Source: Mycolicibacter heraklionensis
Lineage (GTDB): Bacteria; Actinomycetota; Actinomycetes; Mycobacteriales; Mycobacteriaceae
Direction: 5' to 3'
Length of the DNA: 64,000 nucleotides
Assembly: GCF_001021505.1 (NCBI RefSeq)
Contig: NZ_LDPO01000004.1
Location: 1 to 64,000, forward strand
How positions within the stretch are numbered: position 1 is the stretch's first letter; each line of letters opens with the position of its first letter. The position numbers and the translations under genes were made by a program. Below are positions 28,593-37,881 of the stretch, piece by piece. Under the pieces are notes generated by a model. That model was not told where the DNA came from, made no database searches, and worked only from the letters and a program-made list of their open reading frames with translations.

Positions 28593-29402
28593 ATGATGAC
28601 TGATGCACCCCGCTACCGTGCCTCCTCCGACTTCCCCAGCCTTCGGTTCGAGCCCGGCGACAACGGCGTGCTGCAGCTGGTGCTGGACGCGCCCGGACTC
28701 AATTCGGTGGGCCCGCAGATGCACCGCGACCTCGCCGATGTGTGGCCGGTGATCGACCGCGACGACGACGTGCGCGCGGTACTGGTCCGCGGTGAGGGCA
28801 AGGCGTTCTCCGCCGGCGGCAGCTTCGAGCTGATCGAGAAGATCGTCGGCGATCACGCCGGACGGATGCAGGTGCTGCGGGAGGCCCGCGACCTGGTGCT
28901 GAACATGGTCAACTTCTCCAAACCGGTGATCTCGGCGATCAACGGGCCCGCCGTGGGCGCGGGCCTGGTGGTGGCACTGCTCTCGGACATTTCGGTGGCC
29001 GGGCGCACCGCCCGGTTGATCGACGGCCACACCAAGCTCGGGGTGGCCGCCGGGGATCACGCGGCGATCTGCTGGCCGTTGCTGGTGGGCATGGCCAAGG
29101 CCAAGTACTACCTGCTGACCTGCGAGACGCTGCACGGTGAGGAGGCCGAGCGGATCGGCCTGGTCTCCACGTGCGTCGACGACGACGAGGTGCTGGCCAC
29201 CGCGACCCGCATCGCCGACGACCTGGCGCACGGCGCCCAAGACGCGATCCGCTTCACCAAGCACAGCCTCAACTACTGGTATCGGCAGTTCGCGCCGGCC
29301 TTCGAGACCGCATTGGGGCTGGAGTTCCTCGGCTTCTCCGGTCCGGACGTACACGAGGGCCTGGCCGCCATCCGGGAGAAGCGCAAGCCGCAGTTCGGCT
29401 GA
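28593..29402 (+). CDS. Enoyl-CoA hydratase/isomerase family protein (EchA15-like?)
   Basis: A 269-residue crotonase-fold protein. The oxyanion-hole segments are visible as [18 protein letters not shown] and [20 protein letters not shown]. In the second, the usual catalytic glutamates are not clear, so hydratase activity is uncertain. Sequence resembles the mycobacterial EchA15 as I remember it, a gene that in M. tuberculosis lies next to Rv2680; that position is empty here (49948-50169). It converges with an acyl-CoA synthetase gene, suggesting a fatty-acid or sterol-chain role. Confidence 0.85.
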   Translation: MMTDAPRYRASSDFPSLRFEPGDNGVLQLVLDAPGLNSVGPQMHRDLADVWPVIDRDDDVRAVLVRGEGKAFSAGGSFELIEKIVGDHAGRMQVLREARDLVLNMVNFSKPVISAINGPAVGAGLVVALLSDISVAGRTARLIDGHTKLGVAAGDHAAICWPLLVGMAKAKYYLLTCETLHGEEAERIGLVSTCVDDDEVLATATRIADDLAHGAQDAIRFTKHSLNYWYRQFAPAFETALGLEFLGFSGPDVHEGLAAIREKRKPQFG

Positions 29403-29420
29403 GTCAGCCGGCGCCGCCGC

Positions 29421-31088
29421 TCAGACTCGTTGCGCGGCGAGCGCCTGCTCCTTGGCCCAGCGGTAGTCGGCCTTGCCCGACGGCGAGCGCTGCACCTGGG
29501 CGCAGAACACCACGTCTTTGGGCAGCTTGTAGCGCGCGATGTAGTTCGCCGCCTCGGTGACGATGTCGTCGGCGCCGGCGTCGGCGCCGGGCGCCAACTG
29601 CACCACCGCGACCACCTCGTTGCCCCACCGCTCGCTGGGCCGGCCCACCACCACCACGTCGTAGACGGCCGGATGGTGCGCAATCGCGGCTTCGACCTCC
29701 TCGGCGAAGATCTTTTCGCCGCCGGAGTTGATCGTCACCGAGTCTCGGCCCAGCAGCTCAATCCCACCGTCGGCGTCCCAGCGAGCCCGGTCACCGGGAA
29801 CCGAGTGCCGGATCCCCTCGATGACCGGGAAGGTGCGCGCGGATTTCTCCGGGTCGCCCAGGTACCCCAGCGGCACATGTCCCTGCTGCGCCAGCCAGCC
29901 GATCTCGTCGTCGCCGGGCTTGAGAATGCGGGTCATGTCCTCGCTGACCACCACCGCGCCCGGGTTCGGGGTGAATCGGCCAGTGGAGGCCACATCGCGG
30001 CTGGTGGTCTGTCCCATCTGCGCCCCGGTCTCCGAAGAACCGCCGGCGTCCAGGATCGACAACTGCGGCAGCAGATCCACCATCCGCTGCTTGACCGGGA
30101 CGGTGAGCGATGCACCGCCGCTGGCCAGCACGAACAGTCCCGACAGGTCGTCAGCCAGCTGGGGGCCACCGGCTGCCAGCGCGTCGGCGAGCGGACGTGC
30201 GAAGGCATCGCCCACGATCGACAGCGAGATGACCCGCTCCTTGGCCGCCAGTTCCCACGTGCGCACCGGGTCGAACCGGTCGGTGGTCGCCGACATCACG
30301 AACGGCCGCCCGCCCAGCAGCGTGATGAAGGCGGCCCACTGGGCTGCGCCGTGCATCAACGGCGCCACTGTCATCGAGCCCGCCGGCACGGCGGCGCAGG
30401 CGCGGTCGACGATCTCCTCCACCGTGGTGGGCACGGCACCGGTGCCGAACTCCCGGCCGCCCATCGCGCCGACGAAGATGTCGTGCTGACGCCACAGCAC
30501 CCCCTTGGGCATGCCGGTGGTGCCGCCGGTGTAGAGCAGATACAGGTCGTCCGGGGACAGCGCCAGGCCCAACGGTTCGGCGGAAGTGGCGGCCAGCAGC
30601 TCCTCGTAGCGGACCGCACCGGGCAGCGGCTCGTTGCCGGAGTCGTCCTCGACGTGGATCAGCGGCATCGCGGGCAGCCGGTCACCGGCCTGCTGCAACG
30701 CTTCGGCCAGCGTGGGCGCGTACCGAGCGTGGTACATGATCGCCTCGGTGGAGGCATTGGTCAGCAGGTAGACCAGTTCGTCGGCGACGTAGCGGTAGTT
30801 GACGTTGAACGGCGCGACCCGGGCGTGGTAGGCGCCGAGCATGCCTTCCAGATACTCGTTGCCGTTGGCCAGGTACAGCGCGAGGTGGCTCTGCCCGGAT
30901 TCGTGGCCGGCCAGCTCGGAGCGTTCGCGGCGCACCCCCAGGCCACGCTCGTGCAGGGCCCGCGCCAGCCGGCGGGACCGGTCCTCGATCTGCTGGTAGC
31001 TGAATCGACGGTCGCCGAAGACGATGCAATCCCGCTCTGGCACGGCCGCCGCCACGGCCGAGAACACTTGGGCGAGGTTGAATTCCAC
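29421..31088 (-). CDS. Acyl-CoA synthetase (FadD family, FadD19-like)
   Basis: A 555-residue AMP-forming enzyme activating a carboxylic acid to its CoA thioester. The ATP/AMP signature reads LLYTGGTTGMPKGVLW; the later SSETGAQMG and GRDSVTINSGGEKIF complete motifs A5-A8, and the C-terminal lysine lies in SPSGKADYRWAK. GTG 31088 (VEFNLAQVF) matches the family N-terminus. It resembles FadD19/FadD17, which act on steroid side chains; that substrate is a guess. It converges with the crotonase gene, and the DedA gene lies on the opposite strand upstream. Confidence 0.9.
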   Translation of the reverse strand: MEFNLAQVFSAVAAAVPERDCIVFGDRRFSYQQIEDRSRRLARALHERGLGVRRERSELAGHESGQSHLALYLANGNEYLEGMLGAYHARVAPFNVNYRYVADELVYLLTNASTEAIMYHARYAPTLAEALQQAGDRLPAMPLIHVEDDSGNEPLPGAVRYEELLAATSAEPLGLALSPDDLYLLYTGGTTGMPKGVLWRQHDIFVGAMGGREFGTGAVPTTVEEIVDRACAAVPAGSMTVAPLMHGAAQWAAFITLLGGRPFVMSATTDRFDPVRTWELAAKERVISLSIVGDAFARPLADALAAGGPQLADDLSGLFVLASGGASLTVPVKQRMVDLLPQLSILDAGGSSETGAQMGQTTSRDVASTGRFTPNPGAVVVSEDMTRILKPGDDEIGWLAQQGHVPLGYLGDPEKSARTFPVIEGIRHSVPGDRARWDADGGIELLGRDSVTINSGGEKIFAEEVEAAIAHHPAVYDVVVVGRPSERWGNEVVAVVQLAPGADAGADDIVTEAANYIARYKLPKDVVFCAQVQRSPSGKADYRWAKEQALAAQRV

Positions 31089-31200
31089 TGCCGCTCCTCG
31101 ATTCGATCGCAACGCCTGGGTAACGCTACTAGGTGATTCCTATTCGGCCGCCGACGGTCGCGACGGGCTTTCCCGCCCGACGTCAGGCATGCTTGGCCGC

Positions 31201-31857
31201 ATGTCGGTGGATGTCCTGCTGTACTCGATCCCGCCCGTGCTGGTCTATCTGCTCGTCGGCGCGGTTATCGGGATAGAGAGCCTGGGCGTGCCGTTGCCGG
31301 GCGAGCTCATGCTGGTCGGAGCGGCGCTGTTGTCGTCGCGGCATGAGTTGGCGGTCGACCCGGTCGGGGTCGCGGTGGCGGCGGTGATCGGCGCGGTGAT
31401 CGGTGACTCGATCGGCTATTCGATCGGCCGGCGATTCGGTATGCCGCTCTTCGACCGCCTGGGCCGGCGATTTCCGAACCACTTCGGTCCCGGCCACATC
31501 GCTTTCGCCGAACAGTCCTTCGGCCGCTGGGGCGCCAGTGCGGTGTTCTTCGGCCGATTCGTGGCACTGCTGCGCATCCTGGCCGGCCCGCTGGCCGGAG
31601 CGTTGAAGATGCGTTACCCGCATTTCCTGGTCGCCAATGTGACCGGCGCGATTTTCTGGGCCGGGGGGACCACCGCCCTGGTGTACTACGCCGGGGTCGC
31701 GGCCGAGCACTGGCTGTCCCGGTTCTCCTGGGTGGCGCTGCTGATCGCGCTGCTCGCCGGGCTGATCGCGGCCCTTGCGCTGAGGGGCCGCGTCGGCGCC
31801 CGGATCGCAGAACTGGACGCCCAACATCGGGCCGAGCCGGACCCGGTCACCGAATAG
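31201..31857 (+). CDS. DedA family membrane protein
   Basis: A 218-residue DedA/SNARE-associated family protein with several membrane helices. Family motifs are ESLGVPLPGELMLVGAALL near the N-terminus and FFGRFVALLRILAGPLAG in the middle. DedA proteins act in lipid flipping, such as undecaprenyl phosphate recycling. The C-terminal tail is polar. ATG 31201 fits the family start. Confidence 0.88.
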   Translation: MSVDVLLYSIPPVLVYLLVGAVIGIESLGVPLPGELMLVGAALLSSRHELAVDPVGVAVAAVIGAVIGDSIGYSIGRRFGMPLFDRLGRRFPNHFGPGHIAFAEQSFGRWGASAVFFGRFVALLRILAGPLAGALKMRYPHFLVANVTGAIFWAGGTTALVYYAGVAAEHWLSRFSWVALLIALLAGLIAALALRGRVGARIAELDAQHRAEPDPVTE

Positions 31858-31966
31858 CCAGCGAATTGGGGGCGAATAAGGGTTGTCCCCGCACCGAAGC
31901 GAGAGCATGGTGGAAGGGAGACCGGCGGCGCCGCCGGGGCGTCGCCCCGATCACTCGGAGGCCCCT

Positions 31967-32587
31967 ATGTTCGCGCGCGCAACCACCATTCACGCCCATC
32001 CTTCCTTCCTCGATGAGGGGATCACCCACGTCCGCGGCGTGGTGATGCCGGCCCTGGCCGATATGGACGGCTGCGCGGGAATGTCCATGCTGGTCGACCG
32101 CGACGCCGGCCGGTGCATCGTCACCTCATCCTGGCTGGATGAAGACACCCTGCGAGCAAGCGAGGCCGCCGCTCAGCAGATGTGCGACCGCGCCGCCGAG
32201 ATCTTCCACGCCACCGCCGAGATCACCCGCTGGGAGATCGCCGCGGCGCGCCGCGATCATCGGTCTCGGCGGCATGCGGGCGTGCGCGTCACCTGGCTGC
32301 GGACCGACCCGGCGGGCTGCGAGCGGATGATCGACACTTACAAGCTGGCGCTGATGCCTGAGCTGGAGGATCTGAACGGCTTCTGCAGCACCACCCTGCT
32401 GGTGGACCGCCATTCGGGCCGCGCGGTGTCTTCGGTCAGCTTCGACGACCGGGCGGCGCTGGTGGCCAGTCGCAGCGGCGAGCAGGCGATCTGGGCCCGG
32501 GCCGTCAACGATGCCGGCGCAGAGATACTGGAAGTCGCCGAATTCGATCTGGCGATCGCCCACCTGAACGTGCCCGAGATGGCGTAG
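31967..32587 (+). CDS. Tandem ABM-like dimeric alpha/beta-barrel protein
   Basis: A 206-residue protein with two similar halves, each looking like an antibiotic-biosynthesis-monooxygenase (ABM) ferredoxin-like fold: residues 1-90 (TSSWLDEDTLRASE) and 105-206 (VSFDDRAALVASRSGE). In each half the repeated pattern is GC/G..S.LVDR..GR. No catalytic residue or substrate is recognised. A CGGAG sequence lies 6 bp before ATG 31967, preferred over an upstream in-frame start. Confidence 0.7.
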   Translation: MFARATTIHAHPSFLDEGITHVRGVVMPALADMDGCAGMSMLVDRDAGRCIVTSSWLDEDTLRASEAAAQQMCDRAAEIFHATAEITRWEIAAARRDHRSRRHAGVRVTWLRTDPAGCERMIDTYKLALMPELEDLNGFCSTTLLVDRHSGRAVSSVSFDDRAALVASRSGEQAIWARAVNDAGAEILEVAEFDLAIAHLNVPEMA

Positions 32588-32662
32588 GCCCCATCAGGCG
32601 CGAGGACTGACCCGCGAAACTTCGGCACGCCCGAACGCGTGGCGCTGGCTACGCTCGGCCTC

Positions 32663-33544
32663 ATGACACGCCGACGGCGACCGCGCCCGGCCCCGAGTTA
32701 TCCGAAGACTCGGCGGATCCGTTTCCGCTTCGACGACGGCTTCGACAGCAGCGACGGCTACGGCAAGTATTTCGCCGACGACGACATGGTGCTCAGCCAC
32801 TTCCTGGCCGGGTTGTCCGGTGGCTTTCCGGCGGGGGAGGAATCTTTCATCCGCTCGGTGCGCCGCTTTGCCGATCGCGTCACCGACCCGGTGCTGAAAA
32901 AACAGGTGGCAGGGTTCATCGGTCAGGAGTCCACCCACGGCCAGGAGCACCGCCGGCTCAACGCGGTGCTCGCGGCCAAGGGCTATCCGATCCGCTGGCA
33001 GGACTCGGATGCGGTGCACCGCTGGCGGATTCGCGCCGAAGAACGCACCCCGGCCATGGTGCACCTGGCCCAGACCGCGGCGCTGGAGCACTACACCGCG
33101 GTCCTGGCGGAGCGCATTCTCTCCACTGACGAGATCCAGGCCATCCCGGGGACGCCCGAGGTATGGAACCTGCTGAATTGGCATGCGGTGGAAGAACTCG
33201 AGCACAAGTCGGTGGCCTTTGACCTCTATCGCGCCGTCGGGGGTTCCGAGACGATCCGGATCGCGGCGATGGCGGTGGTGATCGCCGCCACGGTTCCGCT
33301 CATCGCACTCGGACTGCTTGTCTCGCTGGGCCGCGACCCGGTGGCACGCCGGCAACCGCGGCGGGCGTTGCGGGGAATCGCCGACCTGTACCGCGGGCCG
33401 TTCTTCCGTGGATTTCTGCGGGACGCGGCGGTGTACCTGCGCCCGGGATTTCACCCCGACGACGTGGATACCGTTGCACTACTTGACCATTGGCGCTCGC
33501 GCCTGTTCGGCGCCGGGGGCACCCTCAACGACCATCTGCGCTGA
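32663..33544 (+). CDS. PF10118-type metal-dependent hydrolase family protein
   Basis: A 293-residue protein of the predicted metal-dependent hydrolase family. Histidine and glutamate ligands are suggested by FIGQESTHGQEHRRLN and NWHAVEELEHKSVAFD, resembling a di-iron-like four-helix arrangement. One or two hydrophobic helices follow near residue 195. Start is ATG 32663; GTG 32639 is an alternative. Substrate unknown. It converges with the LuxR-type regulator gene, 22 bp apart. Confidence 0.8.
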   Translation: MTRRRRPRPAPSYPKTRRIRFRFDDGFDSSDGYGKYFADDDMVLSHFLAGLSGGFPAGEESFIRSVRRFADRVTDPVLKKQVAGFIGQESTHGQEHRRLNAVLAAKGYPIRWQDSDAVHRWRIRAEERTPAMVHLAQTAALEHYTAVLAERILSTDEIQAIPGTPEVWNLLNWHAVEELEHKSVAFDLYRAVGGSETIRIAAMAVVIAATVPLIALGLLVSLGRDPVARRQPRRALRGIADLYRGPFFRGFLRDAAVYLRPGFHPDDVDTVALLDHWRSRLFGAGGTLNDHLR

Positions 33545-33566
33545 AAGCTCATGGCGGCCTGCGTCG

Positions 33567-36320
33567 CTAGCCGTCGTTCGCTTTCAGCGCCGCAGCCAGT
33601 CTGGCGCGCGAGCGGATGCCGAGTTTGCGGTACACACTCGACAGCGTGCTCTCGATGGTCTTTTCGGACAGAAACAGTTCGGCGGCGATCTCGCGGTTGG
33701 TCAAACCGTGAGCCGCGAGAACGGCGGCGCGTCTTTCGGCGGGAGTCAGTCGCTGGCCATCACCGCGCGCGCCGCTCAGTCGAGCTAACTCCGCCCGCGC
33801 CCGCTCCGCCCAGAACGGCGCGCCGAGCTCCTCAAAGGCATGGAGCGCGGCGGTGAGAGTCGTGGTCGCGCTCCCCCGTTGGCGCCGGCGGCGTTGAAGT
33901 TGGCCCAACAGCAGCTGCGTGCGCGCTTGCTCGAAGGGCATCGGAAGCCGCTGGTGGTGCGCCATGGCGCGCTCCAGGGCGCGGAGTGCTGCGGCAAGGT
34001 CGCCACGAGCGGCCAGCACCGCGGCCCGCCCGCGTGCCCCGACCGCCAGCATCCAGGGACGATCACGGTCAGCGCCGTGCGTCTCGAGTGCGTCGACCAG
34101 CACTTCGGCCTCTGCGACGTGATCGAGTGAGGTGAGCGCTTCGATGGCGTCGGGAAGATGTTCGCCGCCCTCGATCTCCAGTTCGTGGGGCGGATCGAAT
34201 TCGTCGAGCAGCGGCCGTAGGACGGCCAGCGCCGCAGCGTAGTCACCAAGGGATACCTCGAGGAAGGCCAGGACTCTGGTCGGTTCCTTGAGTTGGCGAA
34301 GCGCGCCGACGGAGCGGGCCGCCTCGATCGCAGCGCCGGCGTCGGCGCGGGCATCGACAGCGCGCCCCTGGAATGCCGCGACGGCCGCGCGCTTGGTCCA
34401 TGCGGTTGCGCAGGACAGCCGCCCACCGAGTTGTTCGGCACGCTGCACAGCCGCGTGCGCGGCGCGGCCCGCGTCGTCGTACCGGCCCGCCCAGATCGCC
34501 ACCGCGGCAATGCGATTGTCGACCCAGACGAGATCCACCTCGCTGCCGTCGGTAGTCATGCCGTGGCGAACCGCGTGTATCTGGGCGTCGGCGGTCTCGA
34601 GGTCACCGACGTACGCCGAGATCACCGCTTCGGTGGCTCGAGCGCGCAAGAACGTGGTGGCACCGCTGCGGGGGTCTTCGAGCTGCACGGCCAGCTGCAG
34701 CGCCTGACGGTCGACACCCCCGCCCCAGATGAACGTCGCTGTCACCCAAATCGCCAATGCCTGGCTGCGCAGCCCGGGCGCGTCGAGTTCCTCAGCCAAC
34801 GCGATGGCGCGCTGAGCGTGTTCGATCGTCGCGCTCATCCGGCCGGCGATGGCCAGCGCCAAGGACAAACGCAAGAGGCACACGAGTCTCAGCATGGGCG
34901 CATCGGCAGCCTCATCGGCGGCCGCCGACAGCGCCTCGATAGCGCCGGACAAGTCGTCGTCGTAAGCCTTTACCGCGCCCAGGTGCGCCAGCGCCAAGGC
35001 ACGCAACGGCCCAGGTGGCTGATCGACGAGTACGGACTGCAGATGGGTGCGCGCCAGCACTATCGATCCCGAGCGAAAGTGCAGTTCCGCCGAGCGGATA
35101 CGACGCTGCGGACTATCACCACCGCGGTCCAGGACCAAGTCGATCAGCTCGGCAGCGGCGGCCAGCGCGCCCCGCGCCGCCAAGGTGTCGGTAGCCGCGT
35201 CTATCTCAGCCAGGGTGCCCGCGTCACTGGTTGTCGCCGCCAACGCCAGGTGACGTGCCCGTAGCCCGGAGTCGGCGACGACACCAGCCAGGGCTCGATG
35301 GGTGGCGCGACGGCGCGCCGGAGAAGCGTTGGCGGACACGCCATTGGCGTAGAGCGGATGGGCGAATCGGACGTGGTGACCGTCAAGGGTGACCACACCG
35401 AGTTTCTCGCAGGCTTCGATCGACTCCACCACACGTTCGGGTGACAGCGTGGTGACCCGACTCAGCTCCTCCGCCGTCGGCGATGCAGAGCAGGCCGCGG
35501 CCAACAGCACCGCGTGCGCGTCGTCGCCTAAGCGTTCGAGGCGGCGGCACACCAGGGCGGCCAGACTGTCCGGCAGATCGGCCGCGGCTCCCGGCATGTC
35601 CAGCTCGGCGCGGGCCAGTTCGAGCGCAAACATCGGGTTGCCGCCTGAGATGCCATGGACCCGCTTAAGTGCCGGGCGCGGCAGCGTGCGGCCCCACCGT
35701 GCGGCGATCAGATCGTGCACGCCGTCCAGATCCAACGGGCCCATCCGGACACGCGTGGCGACCGCGGGGTTGCGAAAGGTCAACCACTGAGCCAAGTCAG
35801 CGAGATTGGACTCACCGACGCGGACCGTGACCAGAAGCGCCGCCCCCTTCGGCAGGCGCCGGGCGGTGAACCCGATTACCGCACGACTGGAAGGGTCGAG
35901 CCACTGGACGTCGTCGACCGCCAGCAACACCGGCGATCTCGCGCTGAGGCGCTCGACAGCCGCGCAGAACGCAACGGCGAGCGCCCGTTCATCGATGCCC
36001 GGCACACCCGGGGTCAGGTCGCCTCGTGCCCGGTCCAGCGCAAGGCGCTGCTGACTGGGCAGTTCACCCAACACCGTGTCATCGATCCCGTCGAGCAAAT
36101 CAGCAACCGCGGCGAACGCATACTCGACCTCCGTCACTGATCCCTGCGCCGACAGCACCGAAAACCCTTGAGAGCGAGCTGCTTCGGTGGCGCTCAGCAT
36201 CAGCGTGGTCTTGCCGATGCCGGCCTGTCCCTCGACCACCAACGCCGCAGGCCCCGGTCGAGCACGTGCCAGCAAATCCGACACTGCCCGCGTCTCCGCG
36301 CGCGGCACCGTCGTTGACAC
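33567..36320 (-). CDS. Large ATP-binding LuxR family (LAL) transcriptional regulator
   Basis: A 917-residue LAL protein. It has an N-terminal AAA/STAND ATPase with Walker A EGQAGIGKTTLM (about residue 30) and Walker B VLLAVDDVQWLD, a long helical TPR-like middle region, and a C-terminal LuxR helix-turn-helix (LTPAERRAAVLAAHG, NREIAAELFLSEKTIES). GTG 36320 is chosen; an upstream in-frame start exists at 36389. The ligand and targets are unknown. The mpt64-like gene begins 71 bp away on the opposite strand, so it is a candidate target. Confidence 0.9.
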   Translation of the reverse strand: MSTTVPRAETRAVSDLLARARPGPAALVVEGQAGIGKTTLMLSATEAARSQGFSVLSAQGSVTEVEYAFAAVADLLDGIDDTVLGELPSQQRLALDRARGDLTPGVPGIDERALAVAFCAAVERLSARSPVLLAVDDVQWLDPSSRAVIGFTARRLPKGAALLVTVRVGESNLADLAQWLTFRNPAVATRVRMGPLDLDGVHDLIAARWGRTLPRPALKRVHGISGGNPMFALELARAELDMPGAAADLPDSLAALVCRRLERLGDDAHAVLLAAACSASPTAEELSRVTTLSPERVVESIEACEKLGVVTLDGHHVRFAHPLYANGVSANASPARRRATHRALAGVVADSGLRARHLALAATTSDAGTLAEIDAATDTLAARGALAAAAELIDLVLDRGGDSPQRRIRSAELHFRSGSIVLARTHLQSVLVDQPPGPLRALALAHLGAVKAYDDDLSGAIEALSAAADEAADAPMLRLVCLLRLSLALAIAGRMSATIEHAQRAIALAEELDAPGLRSQALAIWVTATFIWGGGVDRQALQLAVQLEDPRSGATTFLRARATEAVISAYVGDLETADAQIHAVRHGMTTDGSEVDLVWVDNRIAAVAIWAGRYDDAGRAAHAAVQRAEQLGGRLSCATAWTKRAAVAAFQGRAVDARADAGAAIEAARSVGALRQLKEPTRVLAFLEVSLGDYAAALAVLRPLLDEFDPPHELEIEGGEHLPDAIEALTSLDHVAEAEVLVDALETHGADRDRPWMLAVGARGRAAVLAARGDLAAALRALERAMAHHQRLPMPFEQARTQLLLGQLQRRRRQRGSATTTLTAALHAFEELGAPFWAERARAELARLSGARGDGQRLTPAERRAAVLAAHGLTNREIAAELFLSEKTIESTLSSVYRKLGIRSRARLAAALKANDG

Positions 36321-36391
36321 CGTTTCATCCTCGCACCGCGGGTTAATCTTTGGGCACGGCGCGTTGCCGCGTTTGCTAGGAGGTATCACCC

Positions 36392-37165
36392 ATGCGCTCT
36401 TTCAGCCTGGCCGTGGTCGCCACGGTTGCCGTCATGTTCGGTTGCGTGGCCGTGGCTGTGGCGGCCCCGAAGGATTACTGCGCCGAGCTCAAAGGCGGCA
36501 ATACCGGCCGCACGTGTGAGATCCAGCTCTCCGACCCCGGGTACAGCGTCGACATCAGCATGCCGCTGAACTACCCGGATCAGAAGTCGGTTGCCGAGTA
36601 CATCGCCCAGACACGCGACGCGTTCCTCAACTCGGCCAAGTCTGGCGCGCCAGGCAGCGCACCAGCCAAGTTGAGCATCAAGCCGACGGAGTACACCTCG
36701 TCGATTCCCCCGCGCGGCACGCAAGCGGTGGTGTTCACGGTGGACCAAAACGTCGGCGGGGCCCAGCCACAGACGACGTACAAAGCGTTCAACTGGGACC
36801 AGACCTATCGCAAGGCGATCACCTTCGCGGCCGCATCGGACGACAAGGAACATGCGCCGTTGTGGCAGGTGGATGATCCGCTCAAGACCGTCGCGCCGAT
36901 CGTCCAGGCGGAACTGCAGCAGCAGCTGGCACCGGCGCCCACGCAATCAGGACAGTCGACTACCTCCACGTCCACGTCCACCACGGCGCCACCACCGTTG
37001 CCGTTCGCGCAAGCCGCGCTGTATGACCCCGCCAACTATCAGAATTTCGCGGTGGTCAACGACGGGGTGATCTTCTTCTTCGACCAGGGCGTCTTGTTGC
37101 CCGCTTCGTCGGGGGCGTTACACGTGCTGGTGCCCCGGTCGGCGATCGACCCGATGATCGCCTAA
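36392..37165 (+). CDS. Secreted MPT64-like protein (RsiV/DUF3298 fold)
   Basis: A 257-residue exported protein closely related to the antigen MPT64: signal peptide of about 24 residues ending VAVAA, then PKDYCAELKGGNTGRTCEIQ, YPDQKSVAEYIAQTRDAFL, SIPPRGTQAVVF, TTYKAFNWDQTYRKAIT and NYQNFAVVNDGVIFFF. A Ser/Thr/Pro-rich insert at about 190-208 (QSTTSTSTSTTAPPP) is absent from M. tuberculosis MPT64. AGGAGG stands 9 bp before the ATG. The function of MPT64 is not settled. Two cysteines in the mature N-terminus probably form a disulfide. Confidence 0.93.
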   Translation: MRSFSLAVVATVAVMFGCVAVAVAAPKDYCAELKGGNTGRTCEIQLSDPGYSVDISMPLNYPDQKSVAEYIAQTRDAFLNSAKSGAPGSAPAKLSIKPTEYTSSIPPRGTQAVVFTVDQNVGGAQPQTTYKAFNWDQTYRKAITFAAASDDKEHAPLWQVDDPLKTVAPIVQAELQQQLAPAPTQSGQSTTSTSTSTTAPPPLPFAQAALYDPANYQNFAVVNDGVIFFFDQGVLLPASSGALHVLVPRSAIDPMIA

Positions 37166-37287
37166 CAACTCCGGACTCGAGTTTGCCGGAAGGGACACGA
37201 ACCGTATCAACCTCCGGTGCAAGCGGATTACGAAGCTGATGTGTCACATTGCGTCAGCTTGCGACACCTGGCATACGCCCGCAAAAC

Positions 37288-37319
37288 AAAAAAGCCACCT
37301 GCTTGCAGGTGGCTTTTTT
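37288..37319. terminator. Strong bidirectional rho-independent terminator
   Basis: Perfect 9-bp stem GCCACCTGC / GCAGGTGGC with a TT loop, preceded by six A and followed by six T. It lies between the 3' end of the mpt64-like gene (plus) and the 3' end of tRNA-Val (minus), so can end both transcripts. Confidence 0.93.
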
Positions 37320-37320
37320 G

Positions 37321-37392
37321 TGGTCCCGGCTGGGATCGAACCAGCGACCTTCCGCGTGTGAGGCGGACGCTCTCCCCCTGAGCTACGAGACC
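37321..37392 (-). tRNA. tRNA-Val (anticodon CAC)
   Basis: A 72-nt cloverleaf on the minus strand. The acceptor arms GGTCTCG and CGGGACC pair with one G-U. The D arm is GTAGCTCAGGGGGAGAGC, the anticodon loop CTCACAC gives CAC, and the T arm is GCTGGTTCGATCCCAGC. The 3' CCA is not encoded. It reads GUG codons. It is divergent from the three plus-strand tRNA genes. Confidence 0.95.
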
Positions 37393-37484
37393 GGATGAAC
37401 GAGGACGAACACTAGCACGCCGTGCCCGCTAAGCATCAATGCGCAGGCCCACTTTCGCGCGACTCGCCGCTCTGACATGCAAAG

Positions 37485-37514
37485 TTGTGTTGTCTCACAT
37501 GTGTCCGCTAATGT
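37485..37514 (+). promoter_or_regulatory. Candidate promoter of the Gly-Cys-Val tRNA cluster
   Basis: TTGTGT (37485-37490) and TAATGT (37509-37514) are spaced by 18 bp, and the tRNA-Gly gene starts 38 bp downstream. Both hexamers resemble sigma-70-type elements. Assignment by position and sequence only. Confidence 0.4.
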
Positions 37515-37551
37515 TCTGCATCGCGACGGGCGACGATCTCGCCCGTGGCAC

Positions 37552-37624
37552 GCGGATGTAGCGCAGTTGGTAGCGCATCACCTTGCCAAGGTGAGGGTCG
37601 CGGGTTCGAATCCCGTCATCCGCT
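37552..37624 (+). tRNA. tRNA-Gly (anticodon GCC)
   Basis: A 73-nt cloverleaf: acceptor GCGGATG pairs with CATCCGC, anticodon stem TCACC/GGTGA with loop TTGCCAA giving GCC, T arm GCGGGTTCGAATCCCGT. Discriminator base T; CCA not encoded. Reads GGC and GGU codons. First of three plus-strand tRNA genes. Confidence 0.96.
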
Positions 37625-37654
37625 CGAGGGTGTCAAGTGGCATCAACCCCTTGC

Positions 37655-37725
37655 GGTGGAGTGGCCGAGTGGTGAGGCAACGGCCTGCAAAGCCGTGCAC
37701 ACGGGTTCGATTCCCGTCTCCACCT
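37655..37725 (+). tRNA. tRNA-Cys (anticodon GCA)
   Basis: A 71-nt cloverleaf: acceptor GGTGGAG/CTCCACC, anticodon stem ACGGC/GCCGT with loop CTGCAAA giving GCA, T arm ACGGGTTCGATTCCCGT. The discriminator is T (U73), the known identity base for cysteine tRNA. CCA is not encoded. It lies 30 bp after tRNA-Gly. Confidence 0.96.
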
Positions 37726-37742
37726 CCGTCCCAAGGCTCTAA

Positions 37743-37814
37743 GCGCGGTTAGCTCAGCGGGAGAGCGCTTCCCTGACACGGAAGAGGTCGCTGGTTCAAT
37801 CCCAGTACCGCGCA
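37743..37814 (+). tRNA. tRNA-Val (anticodon GAC)
   Basis: A 72-nt cloverleaf: acceptor GCGCGGT/ACCGCGC, anticodon stem CTTCC/GGAAG with loop CTGACAC giving GAC, T arm GCTGGTTCAATCCCAGT. CCA follows at 37815-37817, so the 3' end may be gene-encoded. It reads GUC/GUU codons and is followed by a terminator hairpin. Confidence 0.96.
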
Positions 37815-37830
37815 CCAGGCTCAACCCAGC

Positions 37831-37869
37831 AAAAACCCCTGCCGCCACCGCGTGACGACAGGGGTTTTT
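37831..37869. terminator. Rho-independent terminator after the tRNA cluster
   Basis: Stem AAAAACCCCTG pairs with CAGGGGTTTTT across a 17-nt loop, giving T-runs on both strands. It lies between tRNA-Val (plus) and the small glycine-rich gene (minus), so it can terminate both. Confidence 0.9.
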
Positions 37870-37881
37870 CGGTTCAGCGGA

